Below are positions 25,104-34,441 of a stretch of 64,000 bases of DNA, one piece after another. The translations under genes were made by a program, and so were the position numbers. Source of the stretch: a bacterium (GTDB lineage Bacteria > Myxococcota_A > UBA9160 > UBA4427); contig JANSYR010000001.1 of assembly GCA_024742285.1 (NCBI GenBank), forward strand, positions 496,001-560,000. The letters run 5' to 3'. Positions within the stretch are counted from its first letter, which is position 1; each line of letters opens with the position of its first letter. The notes under the pieces were generated by a model. That model worked only from the letters and a program-made list of their open reading frames with translations. It was not told the origin of the DNA and searched no databases.

Positions 25104-25404
25104 CTCGACCGGCTTCGACCTGGTCGCCGAGCGCCTCGAACGGGCGACGTCCCTCGATCGACTCGAAGCGCGCGGCACCCTTCGCATCGCGCTCAAGAGC
25201 GCCGGCTTCGATCCGCGATCGATTCGCATCGATCAGCTCCGGGCGGTCGTCGAATGCGTCGTTCCGCAAGAGCTCGTCGCACGCGGAATCGAGGACACGG
25301 AGGCGGTGGTCGAGGACCTGAAGCGAGCCCTCGACGCCGTACACGACGAGGCCGAGGTCGACTCTCCGGAATCGGTCTTCGAGCGTCTGGGCGGGGAGCG
25401 CTGA
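25096..25404 (+). CDS. Small acidic protein of unknown function
   Basis: This 102-residue protein is predicted mostly helical and acidic, with no signal peptide and no membrane segment: 'FDLVAERLERATSLDRLEAR' and 'VEDLKRALDAVHDEAEVD' look amphipathic. It starts at GTG 25096 inside the end of the membrane-protein gene (8 bp overlap) and uses the same preferred codons as its neighbours, which supports a real gene. It may bind the membrane protein before it. No family was recognised. Confidence 0.6.
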   Translation: MADSTGFDLVAERLERATSLDRLEARGTLRIALKSAGFDPRSIRIDQLRAVVECVVPQELVARGIEDTEAVVEDLKRALDAVHDEAEVDSPESVFERLGGER

Positions 25405-25605
25405 GCTCGCCGCGCTCGGGGCCGGATCGACGGTTCTCGCGCGTGAAGACGTCGATGAAGAGCGAATCGTCGACGGTTCGTCCTGGACCGAGGTGTCCAG
25501 CTGGTCTTCAGCGCCGAGGCGACCTCGCCCGGGGCGGCCGGGGATCGCGAGATCGGCCGGACCGGGCCGATTTCGACCGTCGCGCGGCGCCGCCGCGGCG
25601 GTGAT

Positions 25606-26931
25606 ATGGTCGGGCCCATGGTGAATCATGCGATCGGGCCTCTGCGCCTCACGGACGAAGAACGGATGGGAGCCGAAGGGTATCCCTGGGAAGAATGGGA
25701 TCGGCTGCGCCGGGAGGCGCCGGTCATGTGGTACGAGCCGCCGGAGGACTACGAGCCCTTCTGGTCGATCACGAAGCACGCCGACATCCAGACGATCTCG
25801 AAGCGCGCCGACATCTTCGTCAATCGCCAGCGCCTGCGCCTCTTCCAGCGACCGATCGAGAACTACATGCGCTCGACCCGCGAGACCCTCGAGGCCGAGT
25901 TCGGACTGGCGAACGGTGCGCCTCTGTCGTTCAACGACATGGACTCGCCCCACCATCTGAAGTACCGGAACATCACGAGCAAGCGCTTCACGCCGCGGGC
26001 GATGCGCGCGTTCGCCGGCGAGATCGCATCGCTCGCGAGCGACTATGTCGGCCGCTTCGCGCGCCGGCTCGAAGACGAGGGCCAGGCAGGAAGGCCCCTC
26101 GACCTCGTCCAGGACCTCTCGGTGAAGGTCCCGACCGCGGCGATCTTCCAGATGCTCGGCGTGCCGCCGGACCAACAGGACGAGCTCTTCGAGCTCTGGG
26201 AAGTCACGCTTCGGAGCTCGGGCGAGGAGCGCGCTCAGGACGAGAACGAGGACGCCGCGAGCGTGTTCTTCAACCCGAACGGACCCGGTCAGCGCTACCT
26301 GGCGAAGATGATCGACGAGGCGCGCGAGCGCGGGGCGACCGCCGACGATCTCCTGGCGGCCATCCTCGCGGCGCGGGTGGACGGTGAGCCGCTGCCCCAG
26401 CAGGCACTGATCGCCTACGTGATGTTGTTGATCGCCGCCGGGCTCGACACGACCCGCCATGCGACGACCGGCGGCGTCCATCTGCTGCTCGAGCATCCCG
26501 ACCAGCTGGCCCGCCTCGTCGACGACCCGTCGCTGATCGACTCTGCCGTCGAGGAGATCCTCCGCTTCACCTCGCCGGTGATCCACTTCATGCGAACCGC
26601 GGTGGACGACTTCGAGATCGGCGGCGAGACGATCCGCAAGGGCGAGTCCGTCAGCCTCTGGTATCCCTCCGCGAACCGCGACGAGGACGTCTTCGAGCGT
26701 CCCTACGAGTTCGACATCGGCCGCAACCCGAATCCCCACCTGGCCTTCGGTGGCTACGGCCCCCACTTCTGCATCGGGGCCCACTTCGCGCGAACCCAGC
26801 TCCGCTCGGTGTTCCGGGAGCTGCTGCCGCTCCTGCCGAAGATCGAGATCGCCGGCGATCTGGTCCGCATGAAGAACCTGCACGTCGGCGGCTACACGGC
26901 CCTGCCCGTTCGACCGCGAGAAGCGGCCTAG
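25606..26931 (+). CDS. Cytochrome P450
   Basis: This P450 of about 441 residues has I-helix '[16 protein letters not shown]' (about residue 275), K-helix '[19 protein letters not shown]' (about residue 315) and heme loop '[20 protein letters not shown]' (Cys at about residue 388). It is related to, but clearly distinct from, the P450 at 22220; both share 'FMR(R)TA' and 'NRDEDVF'-type segments of the CYP124/125-like branch. The start may be 25606 or the ATG at 25618; neither has a strong ribosome site. The 201-bp gap before it holds no gene; it contains a short dyad (CTGGAC/GTCCAG). Confidence 0.92.
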   Translation: MVGPMVNHAIGPLRLTDEERMGAEGYPWEEWDRLRREAPVMWYEPPEDYEPFWSITKHADIQTISKRADIFVNRQRLRLFQRPIENYMRSTRETLEAEFGLANGAPLSFNDMDSPHHLKYRNITSKRFTPRAMRAFAGEIASLASDYVGRFARRLEDEGQAGRPLDLVQDLSVKVPTAAIFQMLGVPPDQQDELFELWEVTLRSSGEERAQDENEDAASVFFNPNGPGQRYLAKMIDEARERGATADDLLAAILAARVDGEPLPQQALIAYVMLLIAAGLDTTRHATTGGVHLLLEHPDQLARLVDDPSLIDSAVEEILRFTSPVIHFMRTAVDDFEIGGETIRKGESVSLWYPSANRDEDVFERPYEFDIGRNPNPHLAFGGYGPHFCIGAHFARTQLRSVFRELLPLLPKIEIAGDLVRMKNLHVGGYTALPVRPREAA

Positions 26932-27008
26932 CGCGCCGACCCGGTCGAACGGCCGCCCCGCGGAACCGAGGACACCGACCCCGGCGTATACTCGGAGCTC
27001 GACACGTC

Positions 27009-27785
27009 ATGAGCGACTCCGAAGAACAGAGTTCGGCGAAAGACACCCGGCGCCACGGAAAGACCATCGTGGTCATGCCGGCCTACAACGCCCAGAACAC
27101 GGTCCAGCGTGTTCTCGCCGACATTCCGCGTGAATACGCCGACGAGATCCTCCTGGTCGACGACGTCAGCCAGGACGAGACGGTCCGGATCGCTCGCGAG
27201 CTCGGAATCGAGGTGATCGAGCACGAGCGCAATCGCGGCTACGGGGGCAACCAGAAGACGTGCTACGCGCACGCACTCGCGCGCGGGGCGGACTTCGTCG
27301 TCATGCTCCACCCCGACTATCAATACGATGCGCGCATGATCGGATCTGCGGTCGACATCCTCGCCAGCGGGAACTGCGACGTGATCCTGGGCAACCGCAT
27401 CCGCACACGAGGCGAAGCGCTCGCCGGCGGCATGCCCAAGATCAAGTACTTCGCCAACCGAAGCCTGACGATCGTCGAGAACCTGCTTTCCGGTCAGAAC
27501 CTGGGCGAGTGGCATTCGGGCTTCCGGGCGTACACCCGGGAGGTTCTCGAGACCGTTCCCTTCGAGCGCAACAGCGACGACTTCGTCTTCGACTCGCAGT
27601 TCCTGGTCCAGAGCGTGCACTTCGGCTTCAAGCTCGGCGACCTGCCGGTCCCCGTTCGCTACTTCGACGAAGCCTCGAGCATCGACCTCAAGCGTTCGTT
27701 CGAGTACGCCGTGCTCACGCTCGCGACGTTCGCCCGGTGGTATCTCCACCTGCTCGGCTTCCGTTCCCCGTTGTTCGAACGGTAG
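27009..27785 (+). CDS. Family 2 glycosyltransferase, polyprenyl-phosphate type
   Basis: This 258-residue GT-A enzyme transfers a sugar from a nucleotide donor, most likely to a polyprenyl phosphate. It shows '[20 protein letters not shown]' (about residue 19), '[14 protein letters not shown]' with the first Asp pair, and '[14 protein letters not shown]', where HPD supplies the metal-binding aspartates. '[15 protein letters not shown]' matches the acceptor-side motif of dolichol-phosphate-mannose-like synthases. There are no C-terminal membrane helices, so it is a soluble or peripheral form. It stands alone between a P450 gene and a convergent VTT gene. Confidence 0.88.
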   Translation: MSDSEEQSSAKDTRRHGKTIVVMPAYNAQNTVQRVLADIPREYADEILLVDDVSQDETVRIARELGIEVIEHERNRGYGGNQKTCYAHALARGADFVVMLHPDYQYDARMIGSAVDILASGNCDVILGNRIRTRGEALAGGMPKIKYFANRSLTIVENLLSGQNLGEWHSGFRAYTREVLETVPFERNSDDFVFDSQFLVQSVHFGFKLGDLPVPVRYFDEASSIDLKRSFEYAVLTLATFARWYLHLLGFRSPLFER

Positions 27786-27803
27786 GGAGCGCGCGTCGAC
27801 CGG

Positions 27804-28526
27804 CTACGCGGAGGGCGCTTCGGGCCCCTCGCGCTCCCGACGGAGGCGCAGCTGCAGCTGGACCCAGCGCGCGGCCATCCCGCCGACCGCGAGGAAGGCG
27901 ACCGCGAAGACGACCCCTCCGGCCTGCCCCTCGAAGGCGGAGCGCCCGAGCACGACGAAGCCCGTCGCGTAGACCATCTGCACGCCGACGGAGACGAGGA
28001 CGAAACGCGTCCGGTCGATCCCGGCGAGGACGACGGCCCAGCTCTGCACGAAGTAGGGGATTCCGGGCGTGACCCGCATGACCGACAGGAAGAGCATCTG
28101 ATCCGAGACTCGCTCGAGGCGCGGGATTCGGACGCCCCGCCCCTCGACCATCGCCTCGAGACGCGGCCGCAGGAACGAGTCGCCGATCGCGTGGACCAGG
28201 AGGGAGTTCACGACCAGGACCGGCACGATCCAGAGGAGCGATGCGGTCACGCCGTAGATCGGACCCGCCGTGAAGTAGAAGACGGTGGCAGGGACGGGGG
28301 CCATCAGGGCGACGGCCATCACCCCGAAGAAGACCGGCGCCGGCGCCCGCTGGAGCCAGGCCCAGACGCGCCCGGCCAGCGCGAGGGTCTCGTCGAGGCC
28401 GAGCGTCCCGACGAGACCCAGGCCGGCCACCACGACGCAGAGGAGCGCGAGCGATGCATGCCGACGCGAAGGGCGGCTCGCTTCGGAGATCGTGGTCGAT
28501 CGGCTGGGGAGATCCGGTTGAGACAA
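27804..28526 (-). CDS. TVP38/TMEM64 (VTT domain) membrane protein
   Basis: This protein of about 240 residues has the SNARE-associated Golgi/VTT pattern: an N-terminal helix 'LALLCVVVAGLGLVGTLG', 'VFFGVMAVALMAPVPATVFY' with the re-entrant region, 'GPIYGVTASLLWIVPVLVVN' and 'FLSVMRVTPGIPYFVQSWA', the conserved R-x-x-P-x-x-P-Y/F segment. It ends with a basic, arginine-rich tail. Related proteins (DedA, YdjX/YdjZ) take part in lipid carrier recycling or membrane homeostasis. The frame stays open far upstream; a TTG at 28526 with GAAGGA before it is the best start, but this is unsure. Confidence 0.78.
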   Translation of the reverse strand: MSQPDLPSRSTTISEASRPSRRHASLALLCVVVAGLGLVGTLGLDETLALAGRVWAWLQRAPAPVFFGVMAVALMAPVPATVFYFTAGPIYGVTASLLWIVPVLVVNSLLVHAIGDSFLRPRLEAMVEGRGVRIPRLERVSDQMLFLSVMRVTPGIPYFVQSWAVVLAGIDRTRFVLVSVGVQMVYATGFVVLGRSAFEGQAGGVVFAVAFLAVGGMAARWVQLQLRLRREREGPEAPSA

Positions 28527-28655
28527 GCGCGGAGCGTCCTTCGACGGGCACGGGGAATTCTTCCTCGCGGCGGAGGATAGTCCCCGAGAAGTCGACCGGT
28601 CGCTCCGAGTGGTGGGTCGGCTCCTCGGCGACTTCCAGGCCGTTAGACTCGAGCC

Positions 28656-29300
28656 ATGGACCGCCGACCCACGCCGCCCTCGCCGCCGCATCGCCTGGCG
28701 AGCCGCTCGTTCGTCGCGAGCCTCAGCGTGCTCTTCGCGCTCGCCGGCTGCACCGGCACGCCCGACGGCGTCCGAGCCGTCGAGGACTTCGAGCTCGATC
28801 GGTATCTGGGCACGTGGTTCGAGATCGCGCGCCTCGATCATCCTTTCGAGCGCGGACTGACCGAGGTCACCGCCGAGTACCGCCCGCGCGAGGACGGCGG
28901 GATCGAGGTCGTGAATTCGGGCTTCGATCCGGAAGAAGGCGAACGCCGGTCGGCCGTCGGCAAGGCGTTCTTCGTCGGGGACCCCTCCGTCGGCATGCTG
29001 AAGGTCTCGTTCTTCGGGCCCTTCTACGGCGGGTACAACGTGATCGCCCTCGACACCCGGAACTACTGCTGGTCGATGGTCGCGGGCCCGAACCGTTCCT
29101 ACCTCTGGATCCTGGGGCGAACCCCCGATCTCGACCCGACGATCGTCGCGCGCCTCGAGTCCGAGGCCCGAGGGCTCGGATTCCCCGTCGACGAGCTGAT
29201 CCGGGTCGAACACGTACGTCGCGAGGAAAATCCGGACGCCTCGGGAGATTGTGCGCCCGGCCAACGGACGCCCGGACGTCGCAACATCGTGCTCGACTGA
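28656..29300 (+). CDS. Lipocalin family lipoprotein (Blc-like)
   Basis: This 214-residue protein has a hydrophobic signal ending in the lipobox 'LFALAGC' (Cys at about residue 32), so it is lipid-anchored. The lipocalin motif 'LDRYLGTWFEIARLDHPFERG' in part shows the invariant G-x-W of strand A. Later strands read 'VTAEYRPREDGGIEVVNSG' and 'YNVIALDTRNYCWSMVAGP', followed by 'LWILGRTPDLDPTI', as in bacterial Blc. Such proteins carry lysophospholipids or fatty acids and help outer-membrane repair. It is divergent from the VTT gene 129 bp away. Confidence 0.9.
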   Translation: MDRRPTPPSPPHRLASRSFVASLSVLFALAGCTGTPDGVRAVEDFELDRYLGTWFEIARLDHPFERGLTEVTAEYRPREDGGIEVVNSGFDPEEGERRSAVGKAFFVGDPSVGMLKVSFFGPFYGGYNVIALDTRNYCWSMVAGPNRSYLWILGRTPDLDPTIVARLESEARGLGFPVDELIRVEHVRREENPDASGDCAPGQRTPGRRNIVLD

Positions 29301-29518
29301 CCCTCGAGCCCTTCCCTGGCCTTTTCTTCGACGCAGCGTGTCATTCGATTCTCTGGTTCGGATCGTGGCAGCCGTGCATGATCCTTGGGCACGCGGAGAC
29401 CACGATCGTGCGGTCTCCGTCACACGGCGACGCGTTCCGGTGTCCCCACGCCACGCCCGAACGCTCCTACGACGTGGCACGGATCTTGGAATGGACTCCC
29501 TTGCACAAGGGGGACGCC

Positions 29519-30823
29519 ATGAGATTCGACGCCTGGAGAACCGAGAACCGGATCGATCGACGCACTGCGGCTCGACTCTTCCGCAAGCTCCCCTTCGAGC
29601 TCGACCTCCGGAACGAGGGGGAGCTCGACCGGATCCTCCAGCTCTCCGACGAACTGCTCGCCCGGGTCGACGGCCGACACGACCTGGACCTCCTCGAGGC
29701 GGTCGTCGAGAGCGAGCCGGAGCGATGGCCGATCGCGGCCCGTGTGGTCGTCAAGCTGGCGCGCTCGAAGTGGGGACTCGCCCGTCGCCGGGGCGCTCTG
29801 CACCTCTCGATCGTCGTCCCCCTCTACGGAGAGCACCAACGCATCCTGCGCCCTCGCGAGCACACTCTCGGCGAGGGTTTTCTCGACCGGAAGATCCGAC
29901 AGCTCGACTGGCTGTGCGCCGGACGGAACGATCAGACCTGGGATCTCCTCCTGGTCGACGACGGTTGTCCGTTCGGCAGCGGCCGCGTGGCCGAGTCGAT
30001 TCTGGCCGATCGCCATTCCGGCAAGCCCGTCCGGGTCCTCTATCTCGACGACGCGATCCGATCGGGGCACGCGCTCCTGGCCGGCCTCGAGACCAGCGGC
30101 CAGAGCCAGAAGGGCGGCGCCGTCCATCTCGGCCTCTGGGAGGCCGCACACGGATCGAGCGCGAAACAGGGCGAACAGATCATCGCCTTCACCGACGCGG
30201 ATCTCTCGACCCACCTGGGACAGCTCGGCCTCCTCGTCGAGGCGCTCGACCGCCGCGGCACGATCGTCGCGGCCGGTACCCGGCGCGCGACGACCTCCGC
30301 GGTCGTCAAGCCGGCGGGACGGAGCGCTCGGGGGCGACTCTTCATCTACCTGTGGAAGAAGCTCCTTCCGGAGCTCGCCTATCTCGACGACACCCAATGT
30401 GGCTTCAAGGCCCTCCGCGCCGAGCACGTCGGCCCGATCGTGGCCGCCGCCGCCGAACGGGGCTTCGCGTTCGACCTCGAGCTCCTGCTCCGGTCGGAGC
30501 TCCTGTGCCGACGATCGGTCCGGCCCGTCCCGATCGCCTGGATCGACAGCGAGGCCTCGTCGAATACGGCCTCGACCTCGGTCCATCTCTCGATGCTGCG
30601 TCGGGTCGTCTCTCTCTCCCGCGAGGCCGAGTCGACGAAACCTTCGAGCGAGGCCTTCGCGAAGGCGATCGACGCGCTCGACGAAGAGCGATGGCAGAGC
30701 GCGATCGACCAGTTCGGCCCGAAGCTCGAGGCTCTCGACCCGCGACTCGACACCGAGGTCCTGCCGATCCGCCCGGCGGATCTGATGGAGGTCGACCCGG
30801 ACCGGAGTCCCGTACGCGTGTGA
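29519..30823 (+). CDS. Glycosyltransferase, ALG5/DPM-like, with N-terminal helical domain
   Basis: This 434-residue protein has about 100 residues of helical sequence before a GT-A domain. Donor-site motifs are 'LHLSIVVPLYGEHQRILRP' (about residue 95), 'WDLLLVDDGCPFGSG' and 'IIAFTDADLSTHLGQL'. 'LDDTQCGFKALRAEHV' matches the dolichol-phosphate-glucose-synthase signature D-T-Q-C-G-F-K. It probably makes a polyprenyl-phosphate sugar or acts on a related acceptor. The ATG at 29519 follows AAGGGGG. The 218 bases before it hold no convincing gene. It forms a pair with the GDPD gene 15 bp downstream. Confidence 0.85.
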   Translation: MRFDAWRTENRIDRRTAARLFRKLPFELDLRNEGELDRILQLSDELLARVDGRHDLDLLEAVVESEPERWPIAARVVVKLARSKWGLARRRGALHLSIVVPLYGEHQRILRPREHTLGEGFLDRKIRQLDWLCAGRNDQTWDLLLVDDGCPFGSGRVAESILADRHSGKPVRVLYLDDAIRSGHALLAGLETSGQSQKGGAVHLGLWEAAHGSSAKQGEQIIAFTDADLSTHLGQLGLLVEALDRRGTIVAAGTRRATTSAVVKPAGRSARGRLFIYLWKKLLPELAYLDDTQCGFKALRAEHVGPIVAAAAERGFAFDLELLLRSELLCRRSVRPVPIAWIDSEASSNTASTSVHLSMLRRVVSLSREAESTKPSSEAFAKAIDALDEERWQSAIDQFGPKLEALDPRLDTEVLPIRPADLMEVDPDRSPVRV

Positions 30824-30838
30824 TAGCGTCGCGGCGTC

Positions 30839-31690
30839 ATGCCGCCCGATTTCCGGATCATCGCTCACCGCGGCGCCTCCGCTCACGCGCCGGAGAATAC
30901 GCTCGCGTCCTTCGAGGCGGCCCTCGAGCTCGGCGCGGAAGAAGTCGAACTCGACGTGCGTCTCTCGGGCGACGGCGAGATCGTCGTCTTCCACGACGAT
31001 CGCCTCGATGCGAAGACGGCGCTCGAAGGCCGCGTGCGTCACTACCATGCCCGCGTGCTCGAGAAGACCGACCTGCTTCCATGGTTCCTTCGGCGCGAGC
31101 GTTCGGCCGTCGAGCAGACGCTCGAGCCGCTCGTCCCCGAAGCACCGCGGGATCCGCGCGAGACCGGGACCGGCATCCCGCGGCTCGACGCGATCTTCGA
31201 ACGACTCGGAGAACGCGTCCGCTATCACGTCGAGATCAAGGGCTGGGACGATCTGCTGCCGCTCGGTGTCCTGCGCCTGATCGATCGCCACGGCCTTCGA
31301 GATCGCGTCACGCTGACCTCCTTCTCGCAGCGTCCGCTCGTCGAGGTCCGCAAGCTCGATCCGGACCTGCCGATCACGTTTCTCCTCCGCGACGCACACG
31401 ACGCGTTGCGGAGCAGCGAGTTCCGGCCCGAGCTCGAAGGCCGAACCCTGCCCGAAGTCCACGCCTACTGGCTCGAAGAGGCCCGACGTTCGGGCTTCCG
31501 ATGGGTCGGCATCCGGGCCGCGGACCTCTCCCGGGAGATCGTCGAGCTCGCCGAGTCGCTCGGGCTTCGGATCCGATGTTGGGGGATCCGGACCGAGGCG
31601 GAGCTGCACCGCGCCGTCGAGCTCGGCGCGATCGGCGCGACGGTCGACTGGCCGGGACGCGCGCGAGAGCTGCTGACCGAGGCGGCCTGA
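30839..31690 (+). CDS. Glycerophosphodiester phosphodiesterase
   Basis: This 283-residue TIM-barrel enzyme cleaves glycerophosphodiesters to glycerol-3-phosphate and an alcohol. The catalytic site shows 'IIAHRGASAHAPENTLASFE' (His and Arg at about residues 9-10), 'AEEVELDVRLSGDG' with metal-binding Glu and Asp, and 'EIVVFHDDRLD' with the second His. 'YHVEIKGWDDLLPL' supplies the later Glu/Lys pair. There is no signal peptide, so it works in the cytosol on lipid breakdown products. An insert of about 40 residues ('RVLEKTDLLPWFLRRE' region) lengthens one loop. Closely spaced after the glycosyltransferase gene. Confidence 0.92.
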   Translation: MPPDFRIIAHRGASAHAPENTLASFEAALELGAEEVELDVRLSGDGEIVVFHDDRLDAKTALEGRVRHYHARVLEKTDLLPWFLRRERSAVEQTLEPLVPEAPRDPRETGTGIPRLDAIFERLGERVRYHVEIKGWDDLLPLGVLRLIDRHGLRDRVTLTSFSQRPLVEVRKLDPDLPITFLLRDAHDALRSSEFRPELEGRTLPEVHAYWLEEARRSGFRWVGIRAADLSREIVELAESLGLRIRCWGIRTEAELHRAVELGAIGATVDWPGRARELLTEAA

Positions 31691-31699
31691 TGGGCTTCG

Positions 31700-32449
31700 T
31701 CAGCCGTCCTCGGGCGCGCGCACCCAGATCCAGCCTTCGTGCTCGACGCGCTCGCGATCGGCTTTCTCCGGCGGGACGCCCTCGCCCGCCAGGAAGTCGG
31801 CCCCGGCCAGCACGCACAGGACCGCGTCCAGCACGTGGTCGCTCGCGCGCGCGGCGGCACGGAGCGACGGACCGGGATCGATCTCTTCCGACAGCGCGTC
31901 GAGGAGCGCCGCGCGATGTTCCTGCTCCGCGTGACCCTTTCCCTTGTACCCGACGTCGGACAGGCCCCGCGCGCGAAGCGTCACCGCGGGATAGACCTCG
32001 ATCGTCCGGACCCGCGCACGCTCCCTGGGCTTCCACGCGAGCGGAATCGACGCACCGGTCCGCTCGCGCACCCCGGCGAGCAGCGCGAGCGCGGAGTGCG
32101 CCGTCCGTGCGATCAGGTTCGAGCCGACGTCGAGCGGGCGCTTCCCGAAGATCGCGTGGACCCGATCGTCGGTCAGGCGACGGAACACGTCGTGGGCGGC
32201 GACTTCGATCGCGTCCCCCGCGCGATGATTCGCGAGCGCGCGCCCCATGGCCATCGGCCAGCCGAGCGGCGCGTCGACGGCAACGAGCGTCGGACCCGCG
32301 CACCAGTCGGCGACCACGTCGATCGCGTGCGCGTTGCTCGAGGGCGTGAGCGCTTCGTCGATCGCGAGGGCGCCCCGCTCCCAACGGCCGAGGGCGAGAC
32401 CGACGTTCCTGGCCTGGGTGGCGGCGTCGATGCCGATGACGGTGTGCAT
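31700..32449 (-). CDS. DUF429 family protein (RNase H-like fold)
   Basis: This 249-residue protein begins 'MHTVIGIDAATQARNVGLAL', with Asp in the position of an RNase H-like active site, then 'TLVAVDAPLGWPMAMGRAL' and 'RTIEVYPAVTLRARG', and ends with a conserved helix 'DHVLDAVLCVLAGADFLAG'. DUF429 proteins are predicted nucleases of unknown target. The ATG at 32449 is chosen because homologues begin with this strand. It lies just downstream of the flavoprotein gene on the same strand (11 bp) only if read in the other order: transcription runs 33687 to 31700, so it is the second gene. Confidence 0.78.
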   Translation of the reverse strand: MHTVIGIDAATQARNVGLALGRWERGALAIDEALTPSSNAHAIDVVADWCAGPTLVAVDAPLGWPMAMGRALANHRAGDAIEVAAHDVFRRLTDDRVHAIFGKRPLDVGSNLIARTAHSALALLAGVRERTGASIPLAWKPRERARVRTIEVYPAVTLRARGLSDVGYKGKGHAEQEHRAALLDALSEEIDPGPSLRAAARASDHVLDAVLCVLAGADFLAGEGVPPEKADRERVEHEGWIWVRAPEDG

Positions 32450-32460
32450 GGACGCGGACT

Positions 32461-33687
32461 CTATCCGCCCTGGCCCGCCTCCGCGGCCGCGACGCCCGCG
32501 AGATAGCCGCCGGTCCACGCGTTCTGGAAATTGAAGCCACCGGTGATCCCGTCGACGTCGGTGACTTCGCCGGCGAAGTAGAGACCCGGGCAGCGGCGGC
32601 TCTCCATGGTCTTCGGGTCGATCTCGTCGAGCCGGACGCCGCCGCAGGTCACGAACTCGTCCTTGTTCAGGTTCTTCCCTGCGACCTCGAACGCGCCGCG
32701 CGTGAGCTGCGCCACGAGCGCCTTGCGCTGGGCCTTCGTGAGCTCCGCCCAGTTCTGTCCGTCGGTGACCCCCGACGCGTCGAGGAAACGAACCCAGAGG
32801 CGCTTCGGGATCTCCGGAAAGGGCGAGCGCGTCTCCATCTTCTGTCTACCGGCACGCTCGCGCTGGCCCTGCAGTATCGCCGCGACGTCGACCCCCGGCA
32901 GCCAGTTCACCTCGAGCGTGAAGCGATAGCCGGTCGCGGCGAGCTCCCGCGCGCCCCACGCCGACAACCGGAGGATGGCCGGACCGCTCACACCGACGTG
33001 CGTGATCTGGAGCGGCCCCTGCGTGACGAGCTTCATCCCCTGGACGCGACACTCGGTCTCGACGACGGCGATCCCGGGCAGGTCCGCGAGGCGGGGGTCG
33101 TCGATCTTGAAGGCAAAGAGCGACGGGACGGCGGGCTCGAGCGAGTGACCGAGCTGCCCCGCGAGCCGAGCTCCCGCCGCGACACGCGTCCCGCCGGTCG
33201 CGATCAGGACCCGGCGCGCTTCGAGGGTCTCGCCGCGCTCGGTCTCGAGGACGAAGCCCTCGGGTCGGCGCGCGATCGACTTGATCCCGCTTCGCGTCCG
33301 AACCTCGACGCCGGCGCGACCCGCTGCTTCTTCGAGGCAGTCGATGACCGTCTGCGAGTCGTCGGTCGTCGGGAACATGCGCCCGTCTTCCTGGGTCCAC
33401 AGCTCGACCCCGCGCGTGCGGAACCACTCGATCGTGTCCTCGGCCCCGAAGCGATGGAGCGGCCCGAGGAGCGCCTTCGCGCCGCGCGGGTAGGACTTCG
33501 TGAACTCCCGCGGCTCGAAGCAGGCGTGGGTGACGTTGCAGCGCCCACCCCCGGAGATCTTGACCTTGCCGAGGGTCCGCGCCGCGCGCTCGACGATCAG
33601 GGTCGAGCCGCCGCCGTGCTCGGCGTGGGTGATCGCGCCGAAGAAGCCGGCGGCGCCGCCACCGATGGTGATGAGGTCGTGGATCAT
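32461..33687 (-). CDS. BaiN/HI0933-like NAD(P)/FAD-dependent oxidoreductase
   Basis: This 408-residue flavoprotein has 'LITIGGGAAGFFGAITHAE' at the start (FAD-binding), the family signature 'KVKISGGGRCNVTHACFEP' (about residue 37), 'MFPTTDDSQTVIDCLEEAA' and the C-terminal 'LYFAGEVTDVDGITGGFNF', which closes the flavin site. The family includes BaiN of bile-acid 7-dehydroxylating bacteria and the widely conserved YhiN; its usual role is unclear. The ATG at 33687 agrees with family N-termini. It is divergent from a TetR gene, with an A/T-rich dyad between. Confidence 0.9.
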   Translation of the reverse strand: MIHDLITIGGGAAGFFGAITHAEHGGGSTLIVERAARTLGKVKISGGGRCNVTHACFEPREFTKSYPRGAKALLGPLHRFGAEDTIEWFRTRGVELWTQEDGRMFPTTDDSQTVIDCLEEAAGRAGVEVRTRSGIKSIARRPEGFVLETERGETLEARRVLIATGGTRVAAGARLAGQLGHSLEPAVPSLFAFKIDDPRLADLPGIAVVETECRVQGMKLVTQGPLQITHVGVSGPAILRLSAWGARELAATGYRFTLEVNWLPGVDVAAILQGQRERAGRQKMETRSPFPEIPKRLWVRFLDASGVTDGQNWAELTKAQRKALVAQLTRGAFEVAGKNLNKDEFVTCGGVRLDEIDPKTMESRRCPGLYFAGEVTDVDGITGGFNFQNAWTGGYLAGVAAAEAGQGG

Positions 33688-33772
33688 GAGAGGGCTCGGA
33701 CGTTCAGGTCCGGCCAGAGGGAAGCGTCGAAGGCGTGAAATCGCCACAGGAGGCTCCCGATCTATATCGCCG

Positions 33773-33799
33773 AAATATATTTACACTCTCGATATATTT
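33773..33799. promoter_or_regulatory. A/T-rich inverted repeat before a TetR gene
   Basis: AAATATAT (33773-33780) and ATATATTT (33792-33799) are exact complements around 11 bases, directly upstream of the TetR start at 33808. The segment 33762-33806 is a marked A/T-rich island in GC-rich DNA and also holds promoter-like TATATC and GATACC. A binding site for the adjacent TetR protein, giving autoregulation and control of the downstream operon, is the simplest reading. The long spacer makes it less certain than 2343-2364. Confidence 0.55.
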
Positions 33800-33807
33800 T
33801 TGATACC

Positions 33808-34431
33808 GTGCCGCTCGTGACGAAGCCCTCCACCCGCCGCGAACGCCGCCGGCTCGAGATCCGGACCCGGATCCTCGAGGCAGCGGAGCAGCGCTTCCAG
33901 GCGAGCGGCTACCACTCGACGACCGTCGCCGAGATCTGCGAAGACGCCGACGTCGCGTACAAGACCTTCTTCAATCACTTCCCGTCGAAGCACGACGTCC
34001 TGAACGAGATCGAAGCGCGGGGACTCGAGACGCTGGTCGAGCTGCTCGCGCGCGTGTGCGACGAACCGGCGACGACCCGCGACCGGATTCTCCGCTTCTT
34101 CGGAGAGGCGGCGAACGACGCCGATGCCGCGGGGCCGATGAACCGCGAGCTGCTCGCCGAGATGATCCACAGCGCCCACGTTCGGGGTGACGAGTCCGCG
34201 CAGATCCGGCGCGTGGTCGCCGAGATGGAACGACTCGTCCAGATCGGTCTCGACCAGGGAGATGTTCGCACCGACAGACCGGTCGAGACGCTCGCCGAGT
34301 TGATTCGGGGCAGCTACTACGTGCTGATGATCAGCTTCGGCAACCTCGACGACTACCCGATCGTCGACCGCGCGCGCGCCCTCGGCGCGCTGGTCGCCGA
34401 CGGGATCGTGACCGACGGCGCGTCGGCTTGA
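33808..34431 (+). CDS. TetR/AcrR family regulator
   Basis: This 207-residue protein has the TetR helix-turn-helix at about residues 14-60: 'LEIRTRILEAAEQRFQASGY', 'TVAEICEDADVAYKTFFNHF' and 'SKHDVLNEIEARG'. The regulatory domain is unassigned. It starts at GTG, immediately after the A/T-rich dyad, with almost no leader, so translation may begin near the transcript end. It leads a run with an amidohydrolase gene (10 bp) and an epoxide hydrolase gene (4 bp overlap), which it probably controls. Confidence 0.88.
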   Translation: MPLVTKPSTRRERRRLEIRTRILEAAEQRFQASGYHSTTVAEICEDADVAYKTFFNHFPSKHDVLNEIEARGLETLVELLARVCDEPATTRDRILRFFGEAANDADAAGPMNRELLAEMIHSAHVRGDESAQIRRVVAEMERLVQIGLDQGDVRTDRPVETLAELIRGSYYVLMISFGNLDDYPIVDRARALGALVADGIVTDGASA

Positions 34432-34441
34432 AGGAAACACC

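Noticed and set aside
29251..32349. Plus-strand open frame of about 1032 residues
   Set aside because: It is a third-frame shadow of the glycosyltransferase, GDPD and DUF429 genes, extremely arginine- and proline-rich.
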